Shown here: piece after piece, positions 5,524 to 13,432 of the stretch
How the letters are laid out: every line of letters starts with the position of its first letter
Numbering within the stretch: position 1 is the first letter of the stretch
Assembly (NCBI GenBank): GCA_934463345.1
Contig: CAKSJL010000039.1
Location: 1 to 15,565 of the forward strand
From: an uncultured Oscillospiraceae bacterium
GTDB lineage: Bacteria > Bacillota > Clostridia > Oscillospirales > Ruminococcaceae
Reading direction: 5' to 3'
DNA: 15,565 nucleotides
The notes under the pieces: generated by a model
Database searches by the model: none
Told to the model about the DNA's origin: nothing
Seen by the model: only the letters and a program-made list of their open reading frames with translations
Position numbers and translations under genes: made by a program

Positions 5524-6873
5524 ATGAAAATTAAATTTAATGTAAAAAGCAATACTATTGCAGCATACTGTATAATAATATTTGCAGTCTGTCTTTTACT
5601 TGTCGCATTTGTTTTCAAATACAACGTTTTTCTTCATTATGCAAATAAGCTTCTCACAGTTCTTTCTCCGGTTACATGGGGACTTGTTATTGCATATCTT
5701 CTGAACCCTCTGATGAAGTTTGTTGAAAACAAGCTTGATAAATTTGTTTTTAAAAAGAAAAAACACCCTAAGATTTCAAGAGCTATTGGGATAGCAGTTT
5801 CTCTTATTGTAATGCTTGGTATTATTGCTGCTATTATCGGTTCGATAGTTCCGGAAATCCTTGGGACAATAAAAGGACTGTTTTCCAACATAACGTCCTA
5901 TCTTAACAATCTCCAAAAATTTCTTAACAGCAAAATAAGCAATACGCTTGAAAACAATCCGAAAATTGAGGAGTTTCTGAATACTGAATTTAATAGTATA
6001 CAGGATTATATTATTTCTGCGGTAAACCAGTATCAGCCAAAGCTTGACAGCATAGTTGCTGAGGACGGGCTTATTGCGAGCCTTACAAATGGTGCATGGT
6101 CGCTGATAAACGGTCTGAAAAACTTTACGCTCGGCATCTTTGTTTCCATTTATCTGCTATACAGTAAGGATACGCTTATTGCTCAGTGTAAAAAAATCGT
6201 GTACTCAATATTTTCTGAAAAAAAACGCAGACATATATTTTCTGTGGCTTCAAGAGCTAATTCAACTTTTATTAACTTTATTTCCGGAAAGGCTCTTGAT
6301 TCGCTGATAATTGGCATACTCTGCTTTTTCGGAATGCTGATACTGGGATTCAGGAATTATGCGGTTCTTATAAGTGTCGTGGTTGGAGTTACAAATATGA
6401 TACCGTTTTTCGGTCCTATTATAGGAGCGGTTCCGACCGGACTTCTGATACTGCTGACAACTCCGGACAAAACGCTGATTTTTATTCTGTTTATATTCCT
6501 GCTTCAGCAGTTTGACGGAAACATCCTCGGACCGAAAATTCTCGGCAATTCTCTCGGTCTTTCATCATTTTGGATAATGTTTGCGATTTTTGTTGGCGGA
6601 GGTCTTTTCGGATTTGTCGGTATGGTTGCGTTTGTACCGCTGTTTGCGGTCTTTTACAGTATTGTAAGCGAGATTGTTGCGTACAAGCTTCATAAAAAAA
6701 GACTTCCTGTTGAAACCAAGTATTATATGACAGAAAATGAAGTGGCTGAAACAGTGCCGTCGCAAGATACTGTCAATGCTGATTCGGCACAGGAAAATGC
6801 TGATGAGATCCAGAAAACGGGGGAGCAGACAGCTTCAACGGAAAAGCAACAGGTAAATAAGGGTTCTAAGTAA
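5524..6873 (+). CDS. AI-2E family transporter (multi-pass membrane protein)
   Basis: This is a 449-residue integral membrane protein of the AI-2E transporter family (PF01594, TerC/YdiK/PerM-like). It shows the usual arrangement: hydrophobic segments at the N terminus (two within residues 15-60, a third after a lysine-rich loop), a central soluble stretch about residues 115-190, then a C-terminal bundle with the family signature NMIPFFGPIIGAVPT (about 289-303) and DGNILGPKILGNSLGLSSFW. The last ~45 residues form a polar, Glu/Gln-rich cytoplasmic tail. Family members export small molecules or act as Na+/H+ antiporters; the substrate cannot be read from sequence. I chose ATG 5524 because GGAG sits five bases upstream; a TTG at 5500 in the same frame falls inside the leader hairpin. 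nadA follows after 19 bases, so the two are probably co-transcribed. Confidence 0.92.
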   Translation: MKIKFNVKSNTIAAYCIIIFAVCLLLVAFVFKYNVFLHYANKLLTVLSPVTWGLVIAYLLNPLMKFVENKLDKFVFKKKKHPKISRAIGIAVSLIVMLGIIAAIIGSIVPEILGTIKGLFSNITSYLNNLQKFLNSKISNTLENNPKIEEFLNTEFNSIQDYIISAVNQYQPKLDSIVAEDGLIASLTNGAWSLINGLKNFTLGIFVSIYLLYSKDTLIAQCKKIVYSIFSEKKRRHIFSVASRANSTFINFISGKALDSLIIGILCFFGMLILGFRNYAVLISVVVGVTNMIPFFGPIIGAVPTGLLILLTTPDKTLIFILFIFLLQQFDGNILGPKILGNSLGLSSFWIMFAIFVGGGLFGFVGMVAFVPLFAVFYSIVSEIVAYKLHKKRLPVETKYYMTENEVAETVPSQDTVNADSAQENADEIQKTGEQTASTEKQQVNKGSK

Positions 6874-6892
6874 TCAATAATATGGAGGAATT

Positions 6893-7822
6893 ATGATTAA
6901 GGATATTCAGGAAAAGATTTTAAAGCTAAAAAAGGAAAAGAATGCGGTTATACTCGCACATTCTTATCAGGCAAAGGAAATTGTTGAAATTGCTGATGAA
7001 ACAGGGGATTCTTATGCTCTGAGCGTTGCTGCACAAAAGCATGATTGCGATTCGTTTATTATGTGCGGCGTTCATTTTATGGCTGAAACAGTAAAAATGC
7101 TTTCGCCGGACAAAAGGGTTTTTCTTGCGAATTCCGGTGCAGGCTGTCCAATGGCAGAACAGATGGATCCGGTTATGATAGGTCAGCTTAAGAAAAGAGA
7201 GCCTGACCGTTCAGTTGTTGCATATATCAATACAACAGCTGCTCTTAAAACTGTCTGCGATGTTTGTGTTACCTCAGCAACAGCAGTGAAGATTGTGAAA
7301 AATATGGATAATGACAAGATTCTTTTTATCCCTGACTGCAATCTTGGAAGCTATGTTCAGAAGCAGGTTCCTCAGAAGGATATAAAGCTTTTGCAGGGTG
7401 GCTGTCCTGTTCATGCATCTGTAACTCTGACAGAGCTTAAAAAAGCAAAGGCAGAACATCCGGATGCCCTTGTGCTGGTTCATCCGGAGTGTCGTCCTGA
7501 AATTACAGAGGCTGCGGATTATGTCGGATCAACTTCCGGTATTATGAAATATGCTATGGAATCAGACGCTAAAGAATTTATTATCGGAACTGAAATGAGT
7601 ATTACTGAACATTTGCAGTATGCCTGTCAGGATAAGGAGTTTTATTACCTTTCAAAGAAGATTCTTTGTCCGAATATGAAAATGACAACTCTGATGGACG
7701 TTTATAAAACACTTCAGAATATCGACAACGGAAAAGCTTTTGAGATAATTATGGATGATGAGGAAATCAGAAAAGCGAGAGTCTGTATTGATGAAATGAT
7801 AAGGCTCGGCGAACAGAACTGA
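6893..7822 (+). CDS. nadA: Quinolinate synthase NadA
   Basis: The protein (309 residues, normal length for the short form) condenses iminoaspartate with dihydroxyacetone phosphate to quinolinate, the first dedicated intermediate of de novo NAD synthesis, using a [4Fe-4S] cluster. The three cluster cysteines are in the expected places: C85 (SGAGCPMA), C171 (QGGCPVH) and C259 (LCPNMKM). Substrate-binding motifs AHSYQ near the N terminus, MAETVKML, HPEC and GSTSG are intact. The ATG has GGAGGA seven bases upstream. It follows the AI-2E gene by 19 bases and shares its promoter. nadB and nadC, the usual partners, are not in the window, so the source of iminoaspartate lies elsewhere. The end of the gene is followed by two hairpins (7871-7930). 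Confidence 0.97.
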   Translation: MIKDIQEKILKLKKEKNAVILAHSYQAKEIVEIADETGDSYALSVAAQKHDCDSFIMCGVHFMAETVKMLSPDKRVFLANSGAGCPMAEQMDPVMIGQLKKREPDRSVVAYINTTAALKTVCDVCVTSATAVKIVKNMDNDKILFIPDCNLGSYVQKQVPQKDIKLLQGGCPVHASVTLTELKKAKAEHPDALVLVHPECRPEITEAADYVGSTSGIMKYAMESDAKEFIIGTEMSITEHLQYACQDKEFYYLSKKILCPNMKMTTLMDVYKTLQNIDNGKAFEIIMDDEEIRKARVCIDEMIRLGEQN

Positions 7823-7870
7823 TTTTCGGTTTATAAGCTTTATTAGCAGATGATGTACATATTCTGACAA

Positions 7871-7930
7871 ATGGCCTGTCCGTACTGAAATTCGGACAGG
7901 TCATAGCTAATTGTGTGTTAAGGCACAATT
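7871..7930 (+). other. Two hairpins between nadA and the MATE remnant
   Basis: The first has a 12-bp stem with one G-T pair (ATGGCCTGTCCG 7871-7882 with 7893-7904) and a 10-base loop. The second pairs AATTGTG (7909-7915) with CACAATT (7924-7930). Neither has a T run, so they are more likely mRNA 3'-end protectors or a weak terminator for nadA than a strong terminator. An operator for the former efflux gene is also possible. Confidence 0.45.
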
Positions 7931-7963
7931 TGTCATGTGTTGCAATTTTAAGAGGAACCTGAA

Positions 7964-8579
7964 ATGAAGAATACAATAATTGATTTTAAAAATGAGAAGA
8001 TATCTCGTATAATATTAAAGCTTGCACCGCCAGTAATGCTGGCTCAGCTTATACAGGCGCTTTATAATGTGGTTGACAGCATATTTATAGGAAGGTACGA
8101 TGAAAACGGTCTGACTGCACTTTCCATTATATATCCTGTTCAGCTTCTTATGATAGCTCTTGCTGTTGGAACAGGCGTTGGAATCAATACGGGAATATCA
8201 AGATATAACGGTCTTGATGACAACAAAAATTCCAGGGAGATTTCAGGAGTTTGCCCGCAGAGAAATCAAAAGATGCCGAAAAACACTTTTTGTCGTATGT
8301 GTCTGGGGGCTAGGAATAAGCTTTTTAGCGATGGTATTTTCCCTTATCTTTCCGGTGTTTTTTCAGGCAACAAACTGTCCGGTCAGAAGCTCTCTGCTGA
8401 CAATTCTGAGGACAGTCGTTCTGTTTGTCCCGCTTGGATATATTTTCGCAAGGTTTGGATTAAAGACTTTCTGGTTTACTTATCCTGTTACGGAAACAAT
8501 AACAAGTATTGTAGGGTTTGTATTTTATCTTAGATTTATTAAAGCAAATCAGAGTGAATGTGAGAGGGAAGGAAAATAA
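7964..8579 (+). pseudogene. Decayed MATE family efflux gene, internal deletion and frameshift
   Basis: The N-terminal ~90 residues are a typical MATE start: a short polar leader, then LAPPVMLAQLIQALYNVVDS with IFIGR following, and an ALAVGTGVGINTGISRY segment. The reading frame becomes nonsense at about 8245. In the +1 frame a C-terminal MATE-like segment continues to the stop at 8577-8579 (WGLGISFLAMVFSLIFPVFF, then VPLGYIFARFGLKTFWFTYP). Intact MATE proteins have about 450 residues and 12 helices; only about 200 residues in two frames remain, so most of the middle is deleted. A ribosome binding site (AGAGGA) is still present before ATG 7964. The gene cannot make a working pump; a short N-terminal peptide might still be translated. 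The TetR gene that follows may once have controlled it. Confidence 0.88.
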
Positions 8580-8596
8580 AAAATATAAAAAATCTC

Positions 8597-8625
8597 TTGA
8601 CAAATCTTAAAACAAGGAATATAAT
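8597..8625 (+). promoter_or_regulatory. Sigma-A promoter of the TetR gene
   Basis: Perfect TTGACA (8597-8602) and TATAAT (8620-8625) hexamers are 17 bases apart. The leader to the ATG at 8749 is about 115 bases, AT-rich, with no clear hairpin. No convincing palindromic TetR operator is visible over the promoter. Confidence 0.9.
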
Positions 8626-8748
8626 AATTTTATAAAGATTATTCAAAACTGGAGTTGTAAAACCTAAGTTTTTAACAATACATAGTAATCAATGAAATTA
8701 TGGCATCATATCTTATTGGATTGCTATAAATTAAAAAGGAGAAGAAAA

Positions 8749-9342
8749 ATGCCGCCAAAACCGAAATTTACAAAAGAAGAAGTTGTTGATACCGCATTGA
8801 AGCTGGTCAGTGAGGAGGGTATAGAAGCCCTTACGGCCCGTGAGCTGGGAGCACGTCTTGGAAGCTCAGCCCGTCCGATTTTTACAGTGTTTAAAAATAT
8901 GGAGGAGGTAAACCAGGAGGTTAAGGCTGCCGCAATAAAATATTATGACAGCTATGCCTCAAAAGCACTTCATTATACGCCTGTTTTTAAGCAGTATGGA
9001 ATGCAGATGGTTTTGTTTTCACTTGAAGAGCCAAAGCTTTATCAACTGCTGTTCATGACAGAAAATAAGGATGCTACAGACTTTGAGGATGTGTTTGAAG
9101 GTCTGGGTGAATCAGCAAATATCTGCATTGAATATATTCAGAAGGATTATAAGCTCGACCTTGAAGAAGCACATATGCTTTTCAGACAGATGTGGATATA
9201 CACGTACGGTATAGGCAGTCTGTGCGCAACAAAAATGTGCAGATTCAGTAAAGAGGAAATATCTGATATGCTGAGCTATCAGTTTTTAGGAATGATAAAG
9301 CTTATCAAGTCCGGAGATATTGATAAGATGCGTCAGCAATAA
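8749..9342 (+). CDS. TetR/AcrR family transcriptional regulator
   Basis: A 197-residue one-component repressor. The N-terminal helix-turn-helix domain is clear: TKEEVVDTALKLVSEEGIEA (residues 8-27), then TARELGARLGSSARPIFTVF containing the recognition helix. The variable C-terminal ligand domain includes EEAHMLFRQMWIYTYGIGSL. I placed the start at 8749, where AAAGGAG lies seven bases upstream and the protein opens MPPKPKFTKEE as in homologous regulators; an in-frame ATG at 8692 has no ribosome binding site and would add 19 unrelated residues. It has its own strong promoter and lies directly behind a decayed MATE efflux gene, a common target for TetR regulators, so it may be an orphan or have moved to other targets (inference). 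It ends at a terminator shared with the convergent gene. Confidence 0.93.
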   Translation: MPPKPKFTKEEVVDTALKLVSEEGIEALTARELGARLGSSARPIFTVFKNMEEVNQEVKAAAIKYYDSYASKALHYTPVFKQYGMQMVLFSLEEPKLYQLLFMTENKDATDFEDVFEGLGESANICIEYIQKDYKLDLEEAHMLFRQMWIYTYGIGSLCATKMCRFSKEEISDMLSYQFLGMIKLIKSGDIDKMRQQ

Positions 9343-9348
9343 AAGTTT

Positions 9349-9387
9349 AAGGGATGCCCGTTCTAAAGGACATCCCTTTTAATTTGC
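9349..9387. terminator. Terminator between convergent genes
   Basis: AAGGGATG (9349-9356) pairs with CATCCCTT (9371-9378), with a few further CC/GG pairs inside. On the plus strand it runs into TTTTAATTT, on the minus strand into AAACTTTTA. It ends the TetR gene and probably serves the VanY-like gene ending at 9397 as well. Confidence 0.8.
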
Positions 9388-9396
9388 GCTATTTGT

Positions 9397-10395
9397 TCAG
9401 GCTTCGACAGTTACAATAAAGCCGTCGATGTTATTGCCTGAAATTGTGTAGGTTTTTCCGTCCGGAACGGGAATATCAGTGTTTGCAGACGGATCAGCCG
9501 GAACATAGTATATTTCATACTTCTTTTCGCCGCCTGAAACCTTGAGATGATCTCCGTCACTTGTGTAATTTTTTAGCTCGCTTATATACTCCTCAAGGCA
9601 AAGATCGTTCTCCTTCATATATAATGCATGCGGAACGCCGACATATCTGAACTTATATGTGCTTGCCGGAACTCCGGTTTTGTCTTCTTTTTTGTCAGGG
9701 TATCTCAGAATAAAGCCATAGTTTGCACAGTTTTCGTTGACCCATGCGTAGTCACCGTCAGGAGTATAGTAATATGGACTTTCTCCGCTATTCGGGAAAA
9801 CGCTCAGATCAAAGTTAAGACCGGTATGATATTCAGAATACCCGCCCTTGATATCTGTATCAGTCATTTCATCCTGTTCTTCCTTTGTGCGGTATCCGGA
9901 AATAACCATGATATCTGTATTGCCGACAGCTGAATAATATGCATCCATCATTGAATTGAGTGCTGTTATTGTTTTTGAAGCAAGGCTGATCTCATAGTCT
10001 CTGTACTGATAGCTGTCAGAGGCAAGCTCATATATAGGTTTGATTCCGGCTTCCTCTGTGCTTGCAGGGAATGAATATTCATGTTCTTTATTTACAACTA
10101 TAAGGTCGCCAGTATAAATTTCATTCGGCATTGCGCTGATTGTTGCATAGTCGGTCGGCGTTCCTTCTGATGAATCGTCTGCTCCGTCAGTTGCGGATAC
10201 GTCAGAATTGCTTTTCTGACTGCTGCTGTCCTTTTCCTCCTTTGAGGATGTCGGAACTATTGAAGATTCATCCTTGCTGTTTCCGCCGCATGATTTACAG
10301 CATGATACAAGCAGGATTATCAGTACGATAAAAACAGCGGCAACGCCTGCTATTCTGTCATACCTTACCCTATAGCGTTTTCTTCTGTTGCTCAT
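9397..10395 (-). CDS. Membrane-anchored VanY-like (M15B) protein, probably not a working peptidase
   Basis: 332 residues. A basic N terminus and one hydrophobic helix (about 15-32) are followed by SCCKSC, so it is a signal anchor or possible lipoprotein, then a Ser/Glu/Asp-rich linker to about residue 85. Residues 105-280 match the VanY D-Ala-D-Ala carboxypeptidase fold: ISGYRTKEEQ (165-174), GGYSEYHTGLNFDL (184-197), RYVGVPHALYM (250-260) and CLEEYI. The zinc site is altered. The first ligand position of S-x-H-x-x-G-x-A-x-D is Tyr189, with His190 one place later, and the catalytic E-x-W-H is S245-T-Y-K248. A C-terminal tail of ~45 residues (TYTISGNNIDGFIVTVEA end) is a separate small domain. 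It may bind peptidoglycan without cutting. The ATG at 10395 has AAAGGA at an overlong distance (13 bases). Confidence 0.88.
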   Translation of the reverse strand: MSNRRKRYRVRYDRIAGVAAVFIVLIILLVSCCKSCGGNSKDESSIVPTSSKEEKDSSSQKSNSDVSATDGADDSSEGTPTDYATISAMPNEIYTGDLIVVNKEHEYSFPASTEEAGIKPIYELASDSYQYRDYEISLASKTITALNSMMDAYYSAVGNTDIMVISGYRTKEEQDEMTDTDIKGGYSEYHTGLNFDLSVFPNSGESPYYYTPDGDYAWVNENCANYGFILRYPDKKEDKTGVPASTYKFRYVGVPHALYMKENDLCLEEYISELKNYTSDGDHLKVSGGEKKYEIYYVPADPSANTDIPVPDGKTYTISGNNIDGFIVTVEA

Positions 10396-10420
10396 TAGCA
10401 GTTATCTGTCCTTTCTTTTT

Positions 10421-10504
10421 AAGACCGAGCATCAAGGCGGCGTTGCCTTAACAGCTCCGTCTTTATTATATTAATACATATATAATAACATATTTTTATG
10501 TCAA
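10421..10504 (-). promoter_or_regulatory. Promoter and leader hairpin of the VanY-like gene
   Basis: On the minus strand TTGACA (10499-10504) and TATATG (10477-10482) are 16 bases apart; other AT-rich -10 candidates exist nearby. The transcript would then contain a nested hairpin: outer arms 10454-10463 with 10421-10430 (AAGAC-x-GAGC type, one mismatch), inner arms AAGGC (10445-10449 with 10434-10438). It stops just before the ribosome binding site and might modulate translation. The rest of 10396-10760 holds this unit and the divergent glnN promoter and attenuator. Confidence 0.55.
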
Positions 10505-10623
10505 TGTAAACATAAATATAAGTGAATGAGCATATTTTCATTGTTTTTTTAATATTTGTGTCCAAAACAGGCGTATTTATTTTTTTATTCTTGTTGAATA
10601 CAAACAAATCTTAATTATCGCTA

Positions 10624-10652
10624 TTGACATTCCTGAAAAAATGGTGTATCAT
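10624..10652 (+). promoter_or_regulatory. Sigma-A promoter of glnN
   Basis: Perfect TTGACA (10624-10629) and TATCAT (10647-10652) are separated by 17 bases. Transcription should start near 10659, giving a leader of about 100 bases. No GlnR-type TGTNA-N7-TNACA operator is apparent over the promoter, which fits control by the downstream attenuator instead. Confidence 0.88.
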
Positions 10653-10677
10653 ATAAACATAAAATATAAAAAACAAA

Positions 10678-10745
10678 TGAAACAATGGCGTTTCAGCAGA
10701 AGGATGTTAATTAAATGCATTCCCTGTTGAAGCGCTTTTATTTTT
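10678..10745 (+). promoter_or_regulatory. Transcription attenuator of glnN with ANTAR-type antiterminator hairpin
   Basis: Two mutually exclusive structures are visible. The antiterminator candidate is a 6-bp stem, TGAAAC (10678-10683) with GTTTCA (10690-10695), closing a six-base loop AATGGC with A at position 1 and G at position 4, as in RNA targets of ANTAR-domain antiterminators. The terminator is a 12-bp stem, GCGTTTCAGCAG (10688-10699) with CTGTTGAAGCGC (10724-10735), using two G-U pairs, with an inner GGATG/CATTCC stem, followed by TTTTATTTTT (10736-10745). The ribosome binding site AAAGGAGG begins at the next base. GTTTCA is used by both stems, so they cannot form together. The usual second ANTAR hairpin was not found. 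Confidence 0.8.
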
Positions 10746-10760
10746 AAAGGAGGATTTTCT

Positions 10761-12857
10761 ATGTCAGAAATTCAGACAGTTGCAGATTATTTTGGCTGCA
10801 ATGTATTCAGCGATACGGTGATGAGAGCAAGACTTCCGAAGAATGTTTATAAGTCGGTTATCAAAACCAAGAAAATGGGAGTTCCGCTTGACGATGATGT
10901 TGCAAACGTTGTTGCAAATGCCATGAAGGACTGGGCAGTTGAAAAGGGTGCTACTCATTATACACACTGGTTCCAGCCTATGACAGGTATTACAGCTGAA
11001 AAGCACGATGCCTTTATTACTCCTACAGAGGACGGAAATGTTATTCTTGAATTTTCAGGCAAAGAGCTTGTAAAGGGTGAGCCGGACGCTTCCTCATTCC
11101 CGTCGGGCGGTCTGAGAGCAACATTTGAGGCAAGAGGTTATACGGCATGGGATCCTACCTCAAATGCGTTTGTAAAGGACAATACTCTTTATATTCCTAC
11201 AGCTTTCTGTTCATACACAGGCGAAATTCTTGACAAGAAAACTCCTCTTCTCCGTTCAATGGAGGTTGTAAATGAACAGGCGCTTAGAATTTTAAGACTT
11301 TTTGGAAATACAACAGCTACAAGAGTTACAACAACTGTTGGTCCGGAGCAGGAATACTTCCTTGTTGACAAAAAATATTATGATCAGAGAAAGGATCTGA
11401 TTCTGACGGGCAGAACGCTTTTCGGCGCAATGGCTCCAAAGGGTCAGGAACTTGAGGATCATTACTTCGGTAATATCAAGCAGAGAGTTTCAGACTTCAT
11501 GAAAGATCTTGACTGTGAGCTCTGGAAGCTTGGAATTTATGCAAAGACAAAGCATAATGAAGTAGCTCCGGCACAGCATGAGCTTGCACCGATTTTCACA
11601 ACCTCAAACATTGCTGCTGATCACAATCAGCTTACAATGGAGATTATGAAAAAAGTTGCTTTAAAGCATGGTCTTGTATGTCTGCTTCATGAAAAGCCAT
11701 TTGCCGGCGTAAACGGTTCAGGCAAGCACAATAACTGGTCTATTTCTTCAAATGATGGTCAGAATCTTCTTGATCCGGGCGATACACCAATGGATAATAT
11801 GCAGTTCCTTACATTCCTCTGCGCTATTATCAAGGGTGTTGATGAATATGCACCACTTCTGAGAATTTCTGCTGCTTCTGCCGGCAACGATCACAGACTC
11901 GGCGCAAATGAAGCACCTCCGGCTGTTATTTCAATGTTTATCGGTGATGAGCTTCAGAATATTCTTGATGCTATAGAAAACGGTACATCTGTTACTGAAA
12001 ATTCTGACAAGACATTTGAAATCGGTGTTGACGCTCTTCCTAACTTCCCTAAGGACGCAACCGACAGAAACAGAACTTCACCGTTTGCATTCACAGGCAA
12101 CAAGTTCGAGTTCAGAATGCTTGGTTCTGCTGATTCAATCTCCTGTACAAACGTTATGATGAATACAATTGTTGCACAGGTTTTGAGTGAATTTGCTGAT
12201 GAGCTTGAAAAGGCTGACGACTTCAAGTCTGCTCTTAAGGCTCTCCTTGTAAAGACAATCAAGGAACACAAGAGAGTTATCTTCAACGGCAACGGCTATT
12301 CAGATGAATGGCTTGCAGAAGCTGAAAAGAGAGGACTTCCAAACCTTGTTTCTACCGTTGATGCTCTTCCGCACTATGTTGATGAGAAATATGTAGAAAT
12401 GTTCGAAAAATTCAAGGTTTACTCAAAGACTGAAATTACTTCAAGAATGGAAATCCTGCTTGAAAATTACAGCAAGGTTATCAACATTGAAGCGCTTACA
12501 ATGCTCGATATGGCAAAGAAATCTATTCTTCCTGCTGCAATTGCATATACAAAGGAAGTATGTGATACAGTGGCTTCAATGAAGGCTGCCGGCGTTGAAC
12601 CAGCGCTTGAGGTTTCAATTGCAAATAAGCTTTCATGCCTGACCGCTTCACTCAGCAAGGCTATTGATACTCTTGACTCAAAGAGAATCGAATCCAAGAA
12701 TTATGAGGATGATGCCTTAAAGCTTGCAAGATATTACAGAGATGAGATTTTTGCAGATATGCAGTCACTCAGAGCTGTAGCTGACGAGCTTGAAATGTGT
12801 GTTCCGGAAAAATCATGGCCATTCCCTACATATACTGATCTCCTGTTCATGGTTTAA
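10761..12857 (+). CDS. glnN: Glutamine synthetase type III (GlnN)
   Basis: A 698-residue enzyme joining ammonia to glutamate with ATP, cytosolic, the large (~75 kDa) dodecameric class III form found in Bacteroides, cyanobacteria and ruminococci; GSI enzymes are ~450 residues. Class III features are clear: the long N-terminal region with [11 protein letters not shown] and [20 protein letters not shown] (about 105-125), EQEYF metal ligands, [16 protein letters not shown] (about 265), [12 protein letters not shown] (about 316), [13 protein letters not shown] (about 383) and [12 protein letters not shown] (about 445). ATG 10761 has a perfect AAAGGAGG eight bases upstream. Codon choice looks biased as in a highly expressed gene. 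Expression is probably set by the attenuator in the leader, sensing nitrogen state (inference). It is a single-gene unit closed by terminators at 12895 and 12933. Confidence 0.98.
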   Translation: MSEIQTVADYFGCNVFSDTVMRARLPKNVYKSVIKTKKMGVPLDDDVANVVANAMKDWAVEKGATHYTHWFQPMTGITAEKHDAFITPTEDGNVILEFSGKELVKGEPDASSFPSGGLRATFEARGYTAWDPTSNAFVKDNTLYIPTAFCSYTGEILDKKTPLLRSMEVVNEQALRILRLFGNTTATRVTTTVGPEQEYFLVDKKYYDQRKDLILTGRTLFGAMAPKGQELEDHYFGNIKQRVSDFMKDLDCELWKLGIYAKTKHNEVAPAQHELAPIFTTSNIAADHNQLTMEIMKKVALKHGLVCLLHEKPFAGVNGSGKHNNWSISSNDGQNLLDPGDTPMDNMQFLTFLCAIIKGVDEYAPLLRISAASAGNDHRLGANEAPPAVISMFIGDELQNILDAIENGTSVTENSDKTFEIGVDALPNFPKDATDRNRTSPFAFTGNKFEFRMLGSADSISCTNVMMNTIVAQVLSEFADELEKADDFKSALKALLVKTIKEHKRVIFNGNGYSDEWLAEAEKRGLPNLVSTVDALPHYVDEKYVEMFEKFKVYSKTEITSRMEILLENYSKVINIEALTMLDMAKKSILPAAIAYTKEVCDTVASMKAAGVEPALEVSIANKLSCLTASLSKAIDTLDSKRIESKNYEDDALKLARYYRDEIFADMQSLRAVADELEMCVPEKSWPFPTYTDLLFMV

Positions 12858-12894
12858 TAGCAGTATTTGTTTCCGATAATTTATACCTCTGAAA

Positions 12895-12930
12895 AGTGCG
12901 GTATCCTTAATATGGATGCCGCACTATTTT
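12895..12930 (+). terminator. Terminator of glnN
   Basis: AGTGCGG (12895-12901) pairs with CCGCACT (12919-12925), with an inner TCC/GGA, and is followed by ATTTTAG. It lies about 40 bases past the glnN stop codon. Confidence 0.88.
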
Positions 12931-12932
12931 AG

Positions 12933-12964
12933 AACCTGTTCACAAAATATGTGGGCAGGTTTTT
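12933..12964 (+). terminator. Second, back-up terminator after glnN
   Basis: AACCTG (12933-12938) pairs with CAGGTT (12956-12961), with an inner CAC/GTG, and runs into TTTTT. With the hairpin eight bases upstream it forms a tandem terminator, which would shield the following csoR-type gene from read-through. Confidence 0.75.
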
Positions 12965-12994
12965 ACTGAATTGCTATAGTTTTGGTATATTGCC

Positions 12995-13023
12995 TTGACA
13001 TTTTTCCGGTAATTAAGTATAAT
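12995..13023 (+). promoter_or_regulatory. Sigma-A promoter of the CsoR-type gene
   Basis: Perfect TTGACA (12995-13000) and TATAAT (13018-13023) with a 17-base spacer. The leader to the ATG is about 25 bases. No G-tract palindrome of the classic copper CsoR operator type is visible, so autoregulation cannot be claimed. Confidence 0.92.
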
Positions 13024-13054
13024 ATCAATATAACCATATTACGGAGGAATTTTC

Positions 13055-13330
13055 ATGAAACAATGTATGGATGCTGATAATATTCACCGCAGACTGAAAA
13101 AGATAATCGGTCAGGTTCAGGCGGTGGACAGAATGATAGATGAGGATATTCCATGCGAGGATATCCTTTCACAGATAAATGCTGCAAAGTCTGCGCTTCA
13201 CAAGTGTGGACAGATTGTGCTGGAGGGGCATATAAAGCACTGCGTCAAGGACGGAATAGAACATGGCGATGCGGACAAGACGATTGAGGACTTTACAAAG
13301 GCAGTAGAACGTTTTGCAAATATGGGATAG
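13055..13330 (+). CDS. CsoR/RcnR/FrmR family metal-sensing repressor
   Basis: A 91-residue all-helical repressor of the DUF156 family, which binds DNA as a tetramer and releases it on metal or persulfide binding. The opening is typical (IHRRLKKIIGQVQAVDRMI). The ligand set of the copper sensor CsoR is present: C34 (IPCEDIL), H59 and C63 (EGHIKHC), with the family spacing of 25 and 4 residues; His59 argues against a persulfide sensor (CstR) or formaldehyde sensor (FrmR). Extra cysteines lie at 4 and 51. Start ATG 13055 has GGAGGA seven bases upstream. The usual partners (copper ATPase, metallochaperone) are not adjacent in this window, so it is an orphan copy or controls genes elsewhere. Only a weak TAGC/GCTA hairpin follows. 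Confidence 0.93.
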   Translation: MKQCMDADNIHRRLKKIIGQVQAVDRMIDEDIPCEDILSQINAAKSALHKCGQIVLEGHIKHCVKDGIEHGDADKTIEDFTKAVERFANMG

Positions 13331-13366
13331 TATATTTTAGCCTTTTTAGCTATATTGGAATCCAAA

Positions 13367-13395
13367 TTGACAAATCAATTCTGAACTATTATAAT
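13367..13395 (+). promoter_or_regulatory. Sigma-A promoter of the two-component operon
   Basis: Perfect TTGACA (13367-13372) and TATAAT (13390-13395) with a 17-base spacer, about 38 bases before the regulator's ATG. No copy of the direct repeat found at 15469-15499 is present here, so this operon does not look autoactivated. Confidence 0.9.
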
Positions 13396-13432
13396 TATTA
13401 TTAGAGAAATATATTAATATGGATGGTGGGAT

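Noticed and set aside
8692..8748. Earlier in-frame ATG for the TetR gene
   Set aside because: No ribosome binding site; the next ATG at 8749 has AAAGGAG and gives the usual TetR N terminus.
10419..10607. Minus-strand 62-residue frame upstream of the VanY-like gene
   Set aside because: It lies over the promoter and leader hairpin, has no ribosome binding site, and reads as random AT-rich sequence.
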